From NCBI GenBank assembly GCA_023301765.1, contig JALZUC010000054.1, positions 1 through 35,164 on the forward strand: a DNA stretch of 35,164 nucleotides, in the 5' to 3' direction. The position numbers were made by a program, and so were the translations under genes. The stretch is from Akkermansiaceae bacterium. Its GTDB lineage: Bacteria > Verrucomicrobiota > Verrucomicrobiia > Verrucomicrobiales > Akkermansiaceae. Shown here one piece after another: positions 17,204-24,687 of the stretch. Every line of letters starts with the position of its first letter. Within the stretch, counting starts at the first letter, position 1. The notes under the pieces are model-generated. The model was not told the origin of the DNA and ran no database searches. It saw only the letters and a list, made by a program, of their open reading frames with translations.

Positions 17204-17794
17204 ATGTTAAATCTGCTCGTTGCCACTGGAAATACTCACAAGACAGAAGAAATCGGCGCTATTTTAGGTGCTGGCTATAATATTAGTGATTTGAGGTTTC
17301 ATCCAAGTTTACCCGTAGTAGATGAGACGGGGGTGACATTTTTAGAAAATGCTACATTGAAAGCGGTGGAAATTAGCCGTCAGGTTTCTGGTCTGGTTCT
17401 CTCGGATGATTCTGGTTTGGAGGTAGATGCGCTAGATGGTGCTCCTGGTATATACTCAGCCCGCTATGCTGGAGTGAATGGAAATGATGCACTCAATAAC
17501 GAAAAACTACTAAGAGAGCTGGGGGATACTGAGGCGTCTAAACGCAGTGCCAGATTTCGCTGTGTTATTGTTTTAGCAGAAAAAGGTCAATTAGTAGCTC
17601 ATTTTGATGGCTCCGTAGAGGGCAGGATTATTAGCGAGCCGCAGGGTGCGGGCGGGTTTGGCTATGATCCTTTGTTTGTTCCTGAGGGTTATGATTTATC
17701 TTTTGCTGAGCTTGGTGAAGATATTAAAAATTCATTAAGCCATCGTGCCCGCGCGATGGAAAAGGTGAGTGCTTGGCTTGCTGAGCGGAGTTAA
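17204..17794 (+). CDS. rdgB: Non-canonical purine NTP pyrophosphatase (RdgB/HAM1)
   Basis: A 196-residue house-cleaning enzyme that hydrolyses ITP, dITP and XTP to monophosphates. Family blocks are visible in order: ATGNTHKTEEI at residues 6-16 (substrate loop), ETGVTFLENATLKA, LSDDSGLEVDALDGAPGIYS (acidic metal-binding site) then ARYAG, GAGGFGYDPLFVPEG, and the terminal SHRARAM. The length is standard for the family. A TAAAAT box lies 6 nt before the ATG. The AGGAG at 17180-17184 is about 19 nt away, too far to be a normal ribosome site. Confidence 0.95.
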   Translation: MLNLLVATGNTHKTEEIGAILGAGYNISDLRFHPSLPVVDETGVTFLENATLKAVEISRQVSGLVLSDDSGLEVDALDGAPGIYSARYAGVNGNDALNNEKLLRELGDTEASKRSARFRCVIVLAEKGQLVAHFDGSVEGRIISEPQGAGGFGYDPLFVPEGYDLSFAELGEDIKNSLSHRARAMEKVSAWLAERS

Positions 17795-17960
17795 ACTGGG
17801 ATATTGGGTGATAAAATATAAAGTAAGTTACTCGGAACGTGTGACCACTGATACCGACGCTCCATGTTTTTATCATGCTGGTACTTGCAGGTGGTGGTGA
17901 TAGACGCTAAATAATCTAAGGAGATAATGCCAATACTGGCACACCCTTTATGTAATCATT
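17795..17960 (+). other. Possible structured leader of the ArsP-type permease gene
   Basis: A 166-nt stretch between rdgB and the permease. Nested complementary arms are visible: ACCAC/GTGGT outside, TACC/GGTA inside, and CATG/CATG at the tip, between about 17841 and 17895. Next comes AAGGAG (17918-17923) and a short reading frame starting at 17927. It does not match a riboswitch class I know. It may be just an intergenic spacer with a promoter. Confidence 0.3.
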
Positions 17961-17998
17961 ATGTCTTCTTGCTGTTGCTCTACTCCAGAACCACCTGA
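17927..17998 (+). CDS. Possible 23-codon leader peptide overlapping the permease start
   Basis: ATG 17927 is preceded by AAGGAG with a 3-nt gap, the clearest Shine-Dalgarno-like sequence before any start in the window. The frame runs 23 codons to TGA at 17996 and overlaps the first 38 nt of the permease gene in another frame. The peptide would be MPILAHPLCNHYVFLLLLYS plus RTT. It could couple or modulate permease translation, or be chance. It is too short to judge by homology. Confidence 0.25.
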   Translation: MPILAHPLCNHYVFLLLLYSRTT

Positions 17999-19061
17999 AT
18001 CAACCCCACCTCCAGAAGATGAGGGGGGTGGATCATGCTGTGGTGGCAGTGGTAAAGGGGTAGACTGGTTACTCTGGGGATCACTGATTTTATGTGCTCT
18101 TGGGTACGGGCTGTATCTGTTTACTGAAGATGGGCTGCCGGATCAGTTAGCACATTTTACCCAAGGTATATTTGAGTTATTAAATAAAATGTGGTGGGGT
18201 CTAGCGCTGGGGATTTTGGCGGTAGGTGCTCTGGGCAAGATGCCTCGTGAGTGGGTAGCGGCGGTACTAGGAAGGCCGGGGAGTATACAGGGGATTTTTC
18301 GCGCTATGTCTGCGGGGCTTATTCTGGATTTATGTAATCATGGTATCCTCCTGATAGCGATGAAGCTGTATGAGCGAGGAGCATCACTAGGGCAGACACT
18401 TGCCTTTCTTATCGCAAGTCCGTGGAATTCACTTTCACTGACACTTATCTTAGCCTCACTCATCGGGCTGAAGTGGACGCTCGTCTTTGTTTTTCTCTCA
18501 GCCGTTGTAGCAGTCATCACAGGAGTAATCGTAGAGCAAATGGTAAAAAGAGGTATGCTCCCTGCAAATCCACATAAGGTGGAGTTACCCAAGGACTTTA
18601 ACCTCCTCAATGAGGTAAAAAAATCTAGCCGTGCTACAAAGTGGAATTTCGCCACCTTAGGCGCTGTGATTAAAAACGGTATCACTGAGTCAGGAATGAT
18701 ATTGCGCTGGATCTTTCTGGGTACACTTATGGCTGCTGCCGTGCGTGCCTTTATACCACAGGAGATATTTGGTGATTGGTTTGGCCCTACTTGGACGGGT
18801 GTCTTACTAACACTTCTGGCAGCCACAGTGATCGAGGTCTGCTCAGAGGGCTCTAGTCCGATAGCAGCGGATCTAGTAACTCGTGCATCTGCACCCGGTA
18901 ATGGCTTTGCCTTCCTGATGGCTGGCGCGGCTACAGACTATACAGAAATCATGGCACTTAAAGAGACCACTAAGTCCTGGAAGGCGACTTTTATTCTACC
19001 GTTGCTCACTTTACCGCAGGTGGTGGTGATCGCGTGGATCATCAACGCCTGGGCAAACTAG
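17961..19061 (+). CDS. ArsP/DUF318-type permease with Cys-rich N-terminus
   Basis: A 366-residue membrane protein with about 8-10 membrane segments. The N-terminal ~33 residues are a soluble tail with CCC near residues 4-6 and CC near 26-27, within a Pro/Glu/Gly-rich stretch; it is a likely metal- or metalloid-binding tail. Halves of the permease carry DLCNHGILLIAMKLYERGAS and FLIASPWNSLS, which correspond to the CSCG and TPETG motifs of DUF318 (PF03773, ArsP_1) permeases but with different residues. ArsP proteins export trivalent organoarsenicals, and SO_0444-type relatives export Cu/Zn, so the substrate here is uncertain. It lies 166 nt after rdgB. Confidence 0.75.
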   Translation: MSSCCCSTPEPPESTPPPEDEGGGSCCGGSGKGVDWLLWGSLILCALGYGLYLFTEDGLPDQLAHFTQGIFELLNKMWWGLALGILAVGALGKMPREWVAAVLGRPGSIQGIFRAMSAGLILDLCNHGILLIAMKLYERGASLGQTLAFLIASPWNSLSLTLILASLIGLKWTLVFVFLSAVVAVITGVIVEQMVKRGMLPANPHKVELPKDFNLLNEVKKSSRATKWNFATLGAVIKNGITESGMILRWIFLGTLMAAAVRAFIPQEIFGDWFGPTWTGVLLTLLAATVIEVCSEGSSPIAADLVTRASAPGNGFAFLMAGAATDYTEIMALKETTKSWKATFILPLLTLPQVVVIAWIINAWAN

Positions 19062-19079
19062 GCTGCTTTCTAAGTAAGG

Positions 19080-19685
19080 TTAGGGGGTTTTGATACTGGG
19101 GGTAACTGTAGCTTTGGTAGGGCCAGCTTTTTTAGGATTAAGCGGCCTTATGATAATGGCGTGTTTATCATAACGTAAGGTAGCGACGGCCTGATCCACT
19201 ATATATTTTAAAACAGCATCAGCAGGGGTTCTGTTTAGGCGAAGAGTAATGGATTTGTTGTCAAATGTGGACGTCGAGTCTTGGACAATGAAGTTGGGCA
19301 CTGAGTTTTTTTTAGACTGTTGCTCGATCATGACGCTGAGAACTTCTACGGCTTCTTGCACGGTAGCTTTATCCAGATCTATGGACGGGATGATTATATT
19401 TTTCAGTGATGCTTTACGTTTATTAATCTCCAAGGAATTTCTATTATTCAGAATATGAAGGAGGTTTTTACGTGCTTGTGTGTGCTTAGGGTAGAGGCGC
19501 AAAACTTCGCGAAAGCTTGTTTGGGCTATTTCATACTTTCCTTCACGCATGGCAATGACGCCCACACTGTAGAGGTTTTGCGCTTGTTCTTGCCGTTGGC
19601 TACTAGTCTGTCCGTTTTGGGCTGGTAAGGGTGCGCAGACCGCTAGGGTTAGCGCTACAATGGTGGTAGTAGTTTTTTGTTTCAT
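19080..19685 (-). CDS. Exported TPR plus secretin-N-like (STN) protein
   Basis: A 201-residue protein. The signal peptide ends in APLPAQ at about residue 23. One TPR-like hairpin follows (LYSVGVIAMREGKYEIAQTS, about 38-75). The C-terminal half (IPSIDLDKATVQEAVEVLS, then DNKSITLRLNRTPADAVLKY and HAIIIRP) has the beta-alpha-beta pattern of the secretin/TonB short N-terminal domain (STN). The STN of secretins forms periplasmic rings or contacts partners; here no secretin pore domain is attached. Similar stand-alone TPR-STN proteins are in my experience typical of Verrucomicrobia and Planctomycetes. Function unknown. It is convergent with the permease, with 18 nt between stops. Confidence 0.65.
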   Translation of the reverse strand: MKQKTTTTIVALTLAVCAPLPAQNGQTSSQRQEQAQNLYSVGVIAMREGKYEIAQTSFREVLRLYPKHTQARKNLLHILNNRNSLEINKRKASLKNIIIPSIDLDKATVQEAVEVLSVMIEQQSKKNSVPNFIVQDSTSTFDNKSITLRLNRTPADAVLKYIVDQAVATLRYDKHAIIIRPLNPKKAGPTKATVTPSIKTP

Positions 19686-20051
19686 AATTGGATCGTAGTT
19701 TTGTGTTAAGTCATTGAGCGCGTGGTGAGTGCGTAATATATGACGTACTAAACAATATACCCAAAAGACGGTTTTCTGGAAAGAGGAAAAGTGATAACCA
19801 GAAATGACGCCTACCCAGTTAAATGGTTAAGCGCCAATAAGCATGAATGAATACACAGTTCTACAGAGGTAGAACTTTAGAGAACCTTTAGCTGCTATGA
19901 TTAAGCATTAATGATTAATGCTAGGGCGCTAAAAAACACGCGTTACAGACTCTCATTGCCAGCTAGAACAATACCTGGCTGGAGAGACCTATAGTGTCCC
20001 GAGATATATTTAAATGCATATTACAGCCTACCCTTTAGTGGCGGCTGAATA
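19686..20051. other. Gene-free intergenic stretch with hairpins
   Basis: About 366 bp between the TPR-STN gene and nuoA. It contains a perfect 8-bp hairpin, AGCATTAA-TGA-TTAATGCT (19904-19922), and GCCAG...CTGGC around 19959-19981. Neither has a T run on the coding side. I see no convincing ORF, tRNA or known RNA. It must hold the TPR-STN promoter and the end of the nuoA transcript. Confidence 0.4.
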
Positions 20052-20423
20052 TTATGAGTTCCAGTTGAGCGCGCCTTTTCTCAAAGCGTAAATGTATGCA
20101 ACGGCGAGTACACCGACAAAGCCGGAGATACTCCAAAATGCCATGGTGCTCTCTTGTATAAGATCACGGAATTGTACCGCCCAAGGAAGCAGAAATACCA
20201 CCTCGATATCAAAAATAACAAAGAGCATAGCAATCACGTAAAACTTAACGCTAAATCGTGGTGCACCATCGCCGATAGGCTTCATACCACATTCGTAGGG
20301 GCTGTCCTTAGTAGCATTAGGTGTTCCTTTTTTACCGAGCAGGAGACTCATTAGCAGCATCATCCCGGCAAAACCGATCGCAATGACAGCCTGCATCATC
20401 ACTGGCAAATAGTTCTCTAGCAT
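20052..20423 (-). CDS. nuoA: NADH-quinone oxidoreductase subunit A
   Basis: A 123-residue complex I membrane subunit with three membrane helices. Its signature is the loop and second helix: KDSPYECGMKPIGDGAPRFS followed by VKFYVIAMLFVIFDIEVVFLLPWA, with the quinone-gate cysteine of the ECG motif and the acidic DIE in TM2. NuoA sits next to NuoH, NuoJ and NuoK in the membrane arm. The length is typical. It stands alone: no nuoB follows (the next leftward gene is TPR-STN, 366 bp away), and a terminator precedes it, so it seems monocistronic. Confidence 0.95.
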   Translation of the reverse strand: MLENYLPVMMQAVIAIGFAGMMLLMSLLLGKKGTPNATKDSPYECGMKPIGDGAPRFSVKFYVIAMLFVIFDIEVVFLLPWAVQFRDLIQESTMAFWSISGFVGVLAVAYIYALRKGALNWNS

Positions 20424-20480
20424 GATAAATTGAAAAGTTAGTAGTAGGTGAGGATGAGTGCTATGAAGCTGAAAATATTA

Positions 20481-20517
20481 AAACCCACATCTCCGTAGAT
20501 GGTGATGTGGGCTTTTT
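20481..20517 (-). terminator. Terminator between the small hypothetical gene and nuoA
   Basis: The stem CCCACATC (20484-20491) / GATGTGGG (20504-20511) has a T-rich tail on both strands (TTTTAATATTTT on minus, CTTTTT on plus), so it could act bidirectionally. Its position about 70 nt after the stop at 20589 suggests it ends that leftward gene. Confidence 0.8.
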
Positions 20518-20588
20518 AAAACAATCCGTGGTGGTATAACCAGCACGAAATTTTGATTTGATTCGATTGATGAGTTTCCCCGCTTAGG

Positions 20589-20897
20589 CTAGAGGGAATC
20601 TTGGGCTGCAAGAAAGTCGCTGTGAGCTTCGGACAGCTTAGCTAGTCCTTTATACTCTTTACCTTCCTTCTCGATCATTCCGCGTGTTACAAGATTTTGT
20701 AATTTTTCGTATGCACGCAGACGGAGCATTTCTTCTCCACCGCTTACGGCGTTCCGCTCTTTCAACCTTGCGTAGACAGCTTCGAATAAGTCATTAAATC
20801 CGAAGAAGCTGTCGTCATCACCCAATACGTTAACAATTTCGTCTGTTACGTGATCTGGGACGCGGCGAGAGAAGCGAGTTCTTTTCGTTGTAGCCAT
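20589..20897 (-). CDS. Small conserved-looking hypothetical protein
   Basis: A 102-residue, charged, soluble protein. It has a basic N-terminus (KRTRFSRRVPDHV) and predicted helices, FNDLFEAVYARLKERN and LRLRAYEKLQNLVTRGMIEK; the latter, with the following EGKEYKGL, could be the helix-plus-wing part of a winged-helix fold. This is only a pattern impression. No family is recognised. TATTAT lies 6 nt before the ATG, which supports this start and a leaderless mRNA, and a terminator follows. It is divergent from asd (149 nt). Confidence 0.6.
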   Translation of the reverse strand: MATTKRTRFSRRVPDHVTDEIVNVLGDDDSFFGFNDLFEAVYARLKERNAVSGGEEMLRLRAYEKLQNLVTRGMIEKEGKEYKGLAKLSEAHSDFLAAQDSL

Positions 20898-20903
20898 GGA
20901 AGA

Positions 20904-20909
20904 ATAATA
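20904..20909 (-). promoter_or_regulatory. -10-like box of the small hypothetical gene
   Basis: TATTAT on the minus strand ends 6 nt before the ATG at 20897. No consensus -35 is found at the expected distance. Confidence 0.35.
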
Positions 20910-21046
20910 TCACAATCCTCCATTACAAGCGAATTGAAAATAATAAAAAGCAAAAACTTTGATCTTTTTAGCCATGAAAATTTCAAATTTTCTTAAAATG
21001 ATGATATTGACACTGTAGCGCAAGGAGCCATGGTCTTGCTAAGAAT

Positions 21047-22066
21047 ATGAGTGCAACATCTGGAAAACATCTAGCAATTATAGGGGCTACAGGGGCAGTA
21101 GGGCAGGAAATGCTTGATTGTTTAGAGAGGCGTAATTTCCCTATTAGTGAATTAACTTTATTAGCATCAGCTCGATCAGCTGGAAAGAAATACTCCTTTC
21201 GTGGAACCTTAATTAAAGTTAAGGAATTAACACATGACTCATTTGCGGGTATAGATATAGCCTTATTTAGTGCAAGTGGTGCTATCTCGAAAGAATATGC
21301 ACCATCTGCCACGGAGGCAGGCTGTGTGGTGATTGATAACTCCTCTCATTTTCGTACGGATGCAGACGTGCCTTTGGTGGTACCTGAGATTAACGCTGAA
21401 GCTATCAAAGTAAGACCTCGTAACATTATTGCTAATCCGAACTGCACGACCATTGTTACGCTTATGGCGCTTTACCCACTACATAGACTCTACGGCTTGA
21501 AGTCTATTATTGCTTCCAGTTACCAAGCTGTGTCAGGAAGTGGAGCACAGGGGATTGAGGAGCTGGATAAGCAGATTACAGCACTGGGTAGCGGAAAACC
21601 AGTTACGGAGGAAATGATGAATGTTTACCCTCATCAGATAGCATCTAATGTCATTCCTCAGGTAGATGTATTTACAGAAAATGGCTACACTAAAGAGGAG
21701 CTGAAGATGGTGAACGAGAGCCGTAAAATTCTTGACCTCCCCGATCTTAAAGTCAGCTGCACCTGTGTGCGTGTGCCTGTACATCGCTCGCACTCTGTGA
21801 GTGTTACTGCTCAGTTTGAAAAGCCGGTGAACGTTGCGGAGTCTCGTGACATATTTGCCTCATACCCAGGTATTAATGCTAAGGATGCCCCAGAAAACAA
21901 TAGCTATCCCGTACCATTAGATACGACGAATCAGGATGACTGCCTAGTAGGCCGCATCCGTAAGGATACTGTACTTGAGAATGCGCTGGCACTCTGGGTA
22001 GTGGGTGATCAGGTCCGTAAAGGCGCTGCACTGAATGCTGTGCAGATCGCTGAGCTAGTGGAGTAA
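21047..22066 (+). CDS. asd: Aspartate-semialdehyde dehydrogenase
   Basis: A 339-residue enzyme that reduces aspartyl phosphate to aspartate semialdehyde with NADPH, the branch point to lysine/DAP, threonine and methionine. The nucleotide-binding GATGAVGQ is at residues 13-20. VIDNSSHFR and VVPEIN follow, and the nucleophile is Cys133 in IANPNCTT. VPVHRSHSV carries the substrate-binding His region. The length fits the Gram-positive/hyperthermophile-type ASADH subfamily. A TTGACA lies at 21007-21012 upstream, but no matching -10 box. ispA follows after 61 nt. It works in the same pathway as dapL at 28.8 kb. Confidence 0.95.
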   Translation: MSATSGKHLAIIGATGAVGQEMLDCLERRNFPISELTLLASARSAGKKYSFRGTLIKVKELTHDSFAGIDIALFSASGAISKEYAPSATEAGCVVIDNSSHFRTDADVPLVVPEINAEAIKVRPRNIIANPNCTTIVTLMALYPLHRLYGLKSIIASSYQAVSGSGAQGIEELDKQITALGSGKPVTEEMMNVYPHQIASNVIPQVDVFTENGYTKEELKMVNESRKILDLPDLKVSCTCVRVPVHRSHSVSVTAQFEKPVNVAESRDIFASYPGINAKDAPENNSYPVPLDTTNQDDCLVGRIRKDTVLENALALWVVGDQVRKGAALNAVQIAELVE

Positions 22067-22127
22067 TCAGTCACCCCTACTCATAAGTTTTCCATCGTTA
22101 GATAATTAGTGCCACCCTACTTTCCCA

Positions 22128-23012
22128 ATGGATGATCTCAAACCCTGGCTTAAAGAAACGCAGAAAACAGTAGACAGCGCGCTTGGTAAATTTTTACCCC
22201 GCGAGTCTAGCCGGCCGCAGACTATCCATAAGGCTATGCGATATAGCATTTTTGCCGGAGGTAAACGCCTACGCCCTATCCTCACCCTTGCCGCAGCTGA
22301 GGCCTGTGGGGGTGATATGGAAAGTGCCCTTGCACCAGCCTGTGCTACAGAGATTATGCATACATACTCGCTAGTGCATGATGACCTGCCGTGTATGGAT
22401 GATGATGATCTTCGCCGTGGTCGGCCTACCAGTCATAAAGTATTTGGTGAAGGTATGGCTGTGCTTACAGGGGATGCATTACTCACGCAGGTATTTATAG
22501 TTATCGCACAGACACCCGTAACGAAGCGATACTCTGTAAAAGACTACGTAAGGGAAATTGCCGAAACCGGGGGGAGTAAAAAGCTTATTGGAGGTCAGGT
22601 TTTAGACCTCGAAGGCGAGGGTAAAAAACTGAATAAAAAAGATCTCGTACGCATTCATGAGGCTAAAACGGCGGCGCTGCTAACATGTGCAGTCAGGCTT
22701 GGTGGAATGACGGCTAATGCCACACCGGTAAAGCTGAAGGCGCTCACCAGCTTTGGCTATAATCTAGGCCTCGCTTTCCAAGTGATTGATGACATTCTTG
22801 ATGTCACGCAGACCACGGAAATACTGGGTAAAACAGCTGGTAAAGATGAAGCAGTAGAAAAGTCCACCTACCCAGCGATTATAGGGCTAGAGCAATCTCG
22901 TAAAGAAGCGGCACGCCTCACTAAGAAAGCATTAAGTGCATTAGAGCAATTTGGTAAAAAAGGGCAAAGGCTAGAGCAGATCGCGCGCTATTTGCTGGAT
23001 CGTGAGTATTAA
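22128..23012 (+). CDS. ispA: Polyprenyl (farnesyl/geranylgeranyl) diphosphate synthase
   Basis: A 294-residue trans-prenyltransferase that condenses IPP onto allylic diphosphates. The first aspartate-rich motif is DDLPCMD (residues 85-91, DDxxxxD) with LRRGRPTSHK after it. The second is FQVIDDILD. FAGGKRLRP is the conserved basic block. Tyr at five residues before the first motif and the two-residue insertion match bacterial type II FPP synthases (IspA), so a C15 product is most likely, though C20 cannot be excluded. It is downstream of asd and convergent with pfkA (38 nt between stops). Confidence 0.93.
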   Translation: MDDLKPWLKETQKTVDSALGKFLPRESSRPQTIHKAMRYSIFAGGKRLRPILTLAAAEACGGDMESALAPACATEIMHTYSLVHDDLPCMDDDDLRRGRPTSHKVFGEGMAVLTGDALLTQVFIVIAQTPVTKRYSVKDYVREIAETGGSKKLIGGQVLDLEGEGKKLNKKDLVRIHEAKTAALLTCAVRLGGMTANATPVKLKALTSFGYNLGLAFQVIDDILDVTQTTEILGKTAGKDEAVEKSTYPAIIGLEQSRKEAARLTKKALSALEQFGKKGQRLEQIARYLLDREY

Positions 23013-23050
23013 GGGAACCCTAATACTGCTTGGTATTCTCTCTTTTGGGG

Positions 23051-24013
23051 TTATTTACAAAGCGGCTTACACATCTCGATGAGTGCAGGGTCTGCAGCGC
23101 AGCGAGCGTCTGCTACTTTATGTATAGGGAGTGTGCCATAATTACCTGAGCGGTAGACCATGATACTACATGGCTCACCACGCTGTAAGGAATCCACCGC
23201 AGCAGTCGCAAATTTAAATGCCATAAGGCGATCTCTAACTGTGGGAGATCCACCACGTTGTATATGGCCAAGAATAGTGAGGCGGGCATCCATTTTTAGA
23301 TTATCACCTATCCAGCGTGTTAAATAATCTCCTATGCCTGTGCCCTCTGCCACAATGCCGATTAGAAAGTTTTTACCCTCTTCCATTCGTAGTCTGAGTC
23401 TTTTACCGATGGCGTCTAGATCATACTCAAGTTCTGGAACCACGCAGATATCAGCACCGCAAGTTACCGCAGAAGCCATGGCGAGGTAACCGCAATCACG
23501 GCCCATAGTCTCTACTACAAAGGCGCGGTTGAAGGAGTTAGCTGTATCACGGATACTATCCACGGATTGGCGGATCATATTAAGTGCGGTATCTACTCCT
23601 AGACAGTAGTCAGTACCGGGAATGTCATTGTCAATTGTGGCAGGAATACCAGCAAAGGGCACCTTAAAATCTGCATAGAACTGGTTGAGCGCGCGGAAAG
23701 AGCCATCACCACCGATGACTATCAGCTTAGAAATACCGTGTTTTTGTAGATTGTTATAAGCTTGTTCACGCATCTCGTATTCGAAAAACCTCTTAGAGCG
23801 TGTGGACCTAAGTACTGTTCCACCACGATTAATGATACCTGAGATGGAGGCTGTTGTAGCTTTTTCAATATGGTCATCAATCAATCCACGCAGACCATTA
23901 TAGACTAGGTAGGGCATGTAGCCTTGGCTACGTGCGTATTCTACAGCGCACTTTACCGCTGGGTTCATTCCTGCAGCGTCACCGCCGGATGTCATGATTG
24001 CTATACCTTCCAT
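23051..24013 (-). CDS. pfkA: ATP-type 6-phosphofructokinase
   Basis: A 320-residue PfkA, the same length as the E. coli enzyme. It phosphorylates fructose-6-phosphate in glycolysis. MTSGGDAAGMNP is the N-terminal ATP loop. GGDGS (101-105) has Gly104, expected for ATP- rather than PPi-dependent enzymes. Catalytic Asp128 lies in ATIDND, with VETMGR and LGHIQRGGSP also present. The frame is open for 32 more codons to 24109, but that extension has no family counterpart, and ATG 24013 gives the standard start. Transcription is leftward and the gene is convergent with ispA. Confidence 0.95.
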   Translation of the reverse strand: MEGIAIMTSGGDAAGMNPAVKCAVEYARSQGYMPYLVYNGLRGLIDDHIEKATTASISGIINRGGTVLRSTRSKRFFEYEMREQAYNNLQKHGISKLIVIGGDGSFRALNQFYADFKVPFAGIPATIDNDIPGTDYCLGVDTALNMIRQSVDSIRDTANSFNRAFVVETMGRDCGYLAMASAVTCGADICVVPELEYDLDAIGKRLRLRMEEGKNFLIGIVAEGTGIGDYLTRWIGDNLKMDARLTILGHIQRGGSPTVRDRLMAFKFATAAVDSLQRGEPCSIMVYRSGNYGTLPIHKVADARCAADPALIEMCKPLCK

Positions 24014-24144
24014 TGAAAAATGTATGTTTGATTGGGTAAATTGACCGTGCAGAATATTGCAGAGAGTCTGAGAAGAGAATCCAATACGCTGGCTGCCCAA
24101 TAATTGCAAGTCACACTAATCCTTTCATTCTTAGAAAACGGACA

Positions 24145-24173
24145 TTGACAAGATCACGCAGCCACACTACGAA
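24145..24173 (+). promoter_or_regulatory. Candidate tRNA-Cys promoter
   Basis: A perfect TTGACA (24145-24150) is followed by a 17-bp spacer and TACGAA (24168-24173). This would start transcription about 40 nt before tRNA-Cys. The -10 box is weak. Confidence 0.4.
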
Positions 24174-24217
24174 ATCACCGCCTCGGAGCTGTAATTAGCA
24201 CCAGCATCAGATAATAA

Positions 24218-24292
24218 GGCGGGATGGCCAAGTGGTAAGGCATCGGTTTGCAAAACCGACATTCGCGAGTTCGATTCTCGCTCCCGCCTCCA
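24218..24292 (+). tRNA. tRNA-Cys (anticodon GCA), CCA encoded
   Basis: A full cloverleaf: acceptor GGCGGGA/TCCCGCC, D stem GCC/GGC, and anticodon stem TCGGT/ACCGA around the loop TTGCAAA (anticodon GCA). The T arm is GCGAG-TTCGATT-CTCGC. The discriminator is T24289, as expected for tRNA-Cys. CCA follows directly at 24290-24292, and a terminator hairpin starts 7 nt later. Confidence 0.97.
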
Positions 24293-24298
24293 TCTGAT

Positions 24299-24323
24299 AA
24301 CCACCACTCATGGTGGTTTTTTT
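24299..24323 (+). terminator. Terminator of tRNA-Cys
   Basis: The 8-bp stem AACCACCA / TGGTGGTT has a 4-nt loop and is followed by five more T residues. Confidence 0.88.
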
Positions 24324-24687
24324 GTGCCCAGAAGTAGAGATGCTAAAGATTTTTTACCGCTAGTGGTAGCGGGATAAGAACACTTGTGAAGTGAGGAGCG
24401 CTCGGCATAGCCAAGATTTGAGCATACATGCAGTGCGTGAATACCACATTTGATAAGCTAAAGTATCCGTAGGAGGATTTCTGGAAACCGTCATGGGCGG
24501 AGCCGCCCTGCCTCCGAATAATTAAACCCTACAGAACTATAGTGAGAGAAACTATCCCGACCCAAAAAACTATGAAGAGAAGCCGCTTTAGCGAAGATGT
24601 CATATCCGAGTCTTAAGGTAGTCTCGCCCTGGAGAAGACGCGGAAGGGATATTTTGCGAATACCACATCTGAATTTAAACCTACCTT
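24324..24687. other. Gene-free, hairpin-rich intergenic region
   Basis: About 364 bp between the tRNA-Cys terminator and the pseudouridine synthase stop. It holds perfect hairpins CCGCTA-GTGG-TAGCGG (24357-24372) and GGGCGG-AG-CCGCCC (24495-24508). A longer bulged stem pairs ATATCC (24602-24607) with GGATAT (24647-24652), with GAGTCTT/AAGACGC inside. A 15-bp direct repeat, GAATACCACAT(T/C)TGA, occurs at 24439-24453 and 24658-24672. There is no ORF of note. It could be a non-coding RNA, a degraded mobile element or stacked terminators. Confidence 0.4.

Noticed and set aside
24014..24109. N-terminal extension of pfkA by 32 codons
   Set aside because: The ATG at 24013 gives exactly the 320-residue PfkA length, and the extension does not resemble any phosphofructokinase.
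24357..24372. CCGCTA-GTGG-TAGCGG as a terminator
   Set aside because: The T run precedes the stem on the plus strand, and neither strand has T residues after the stem.
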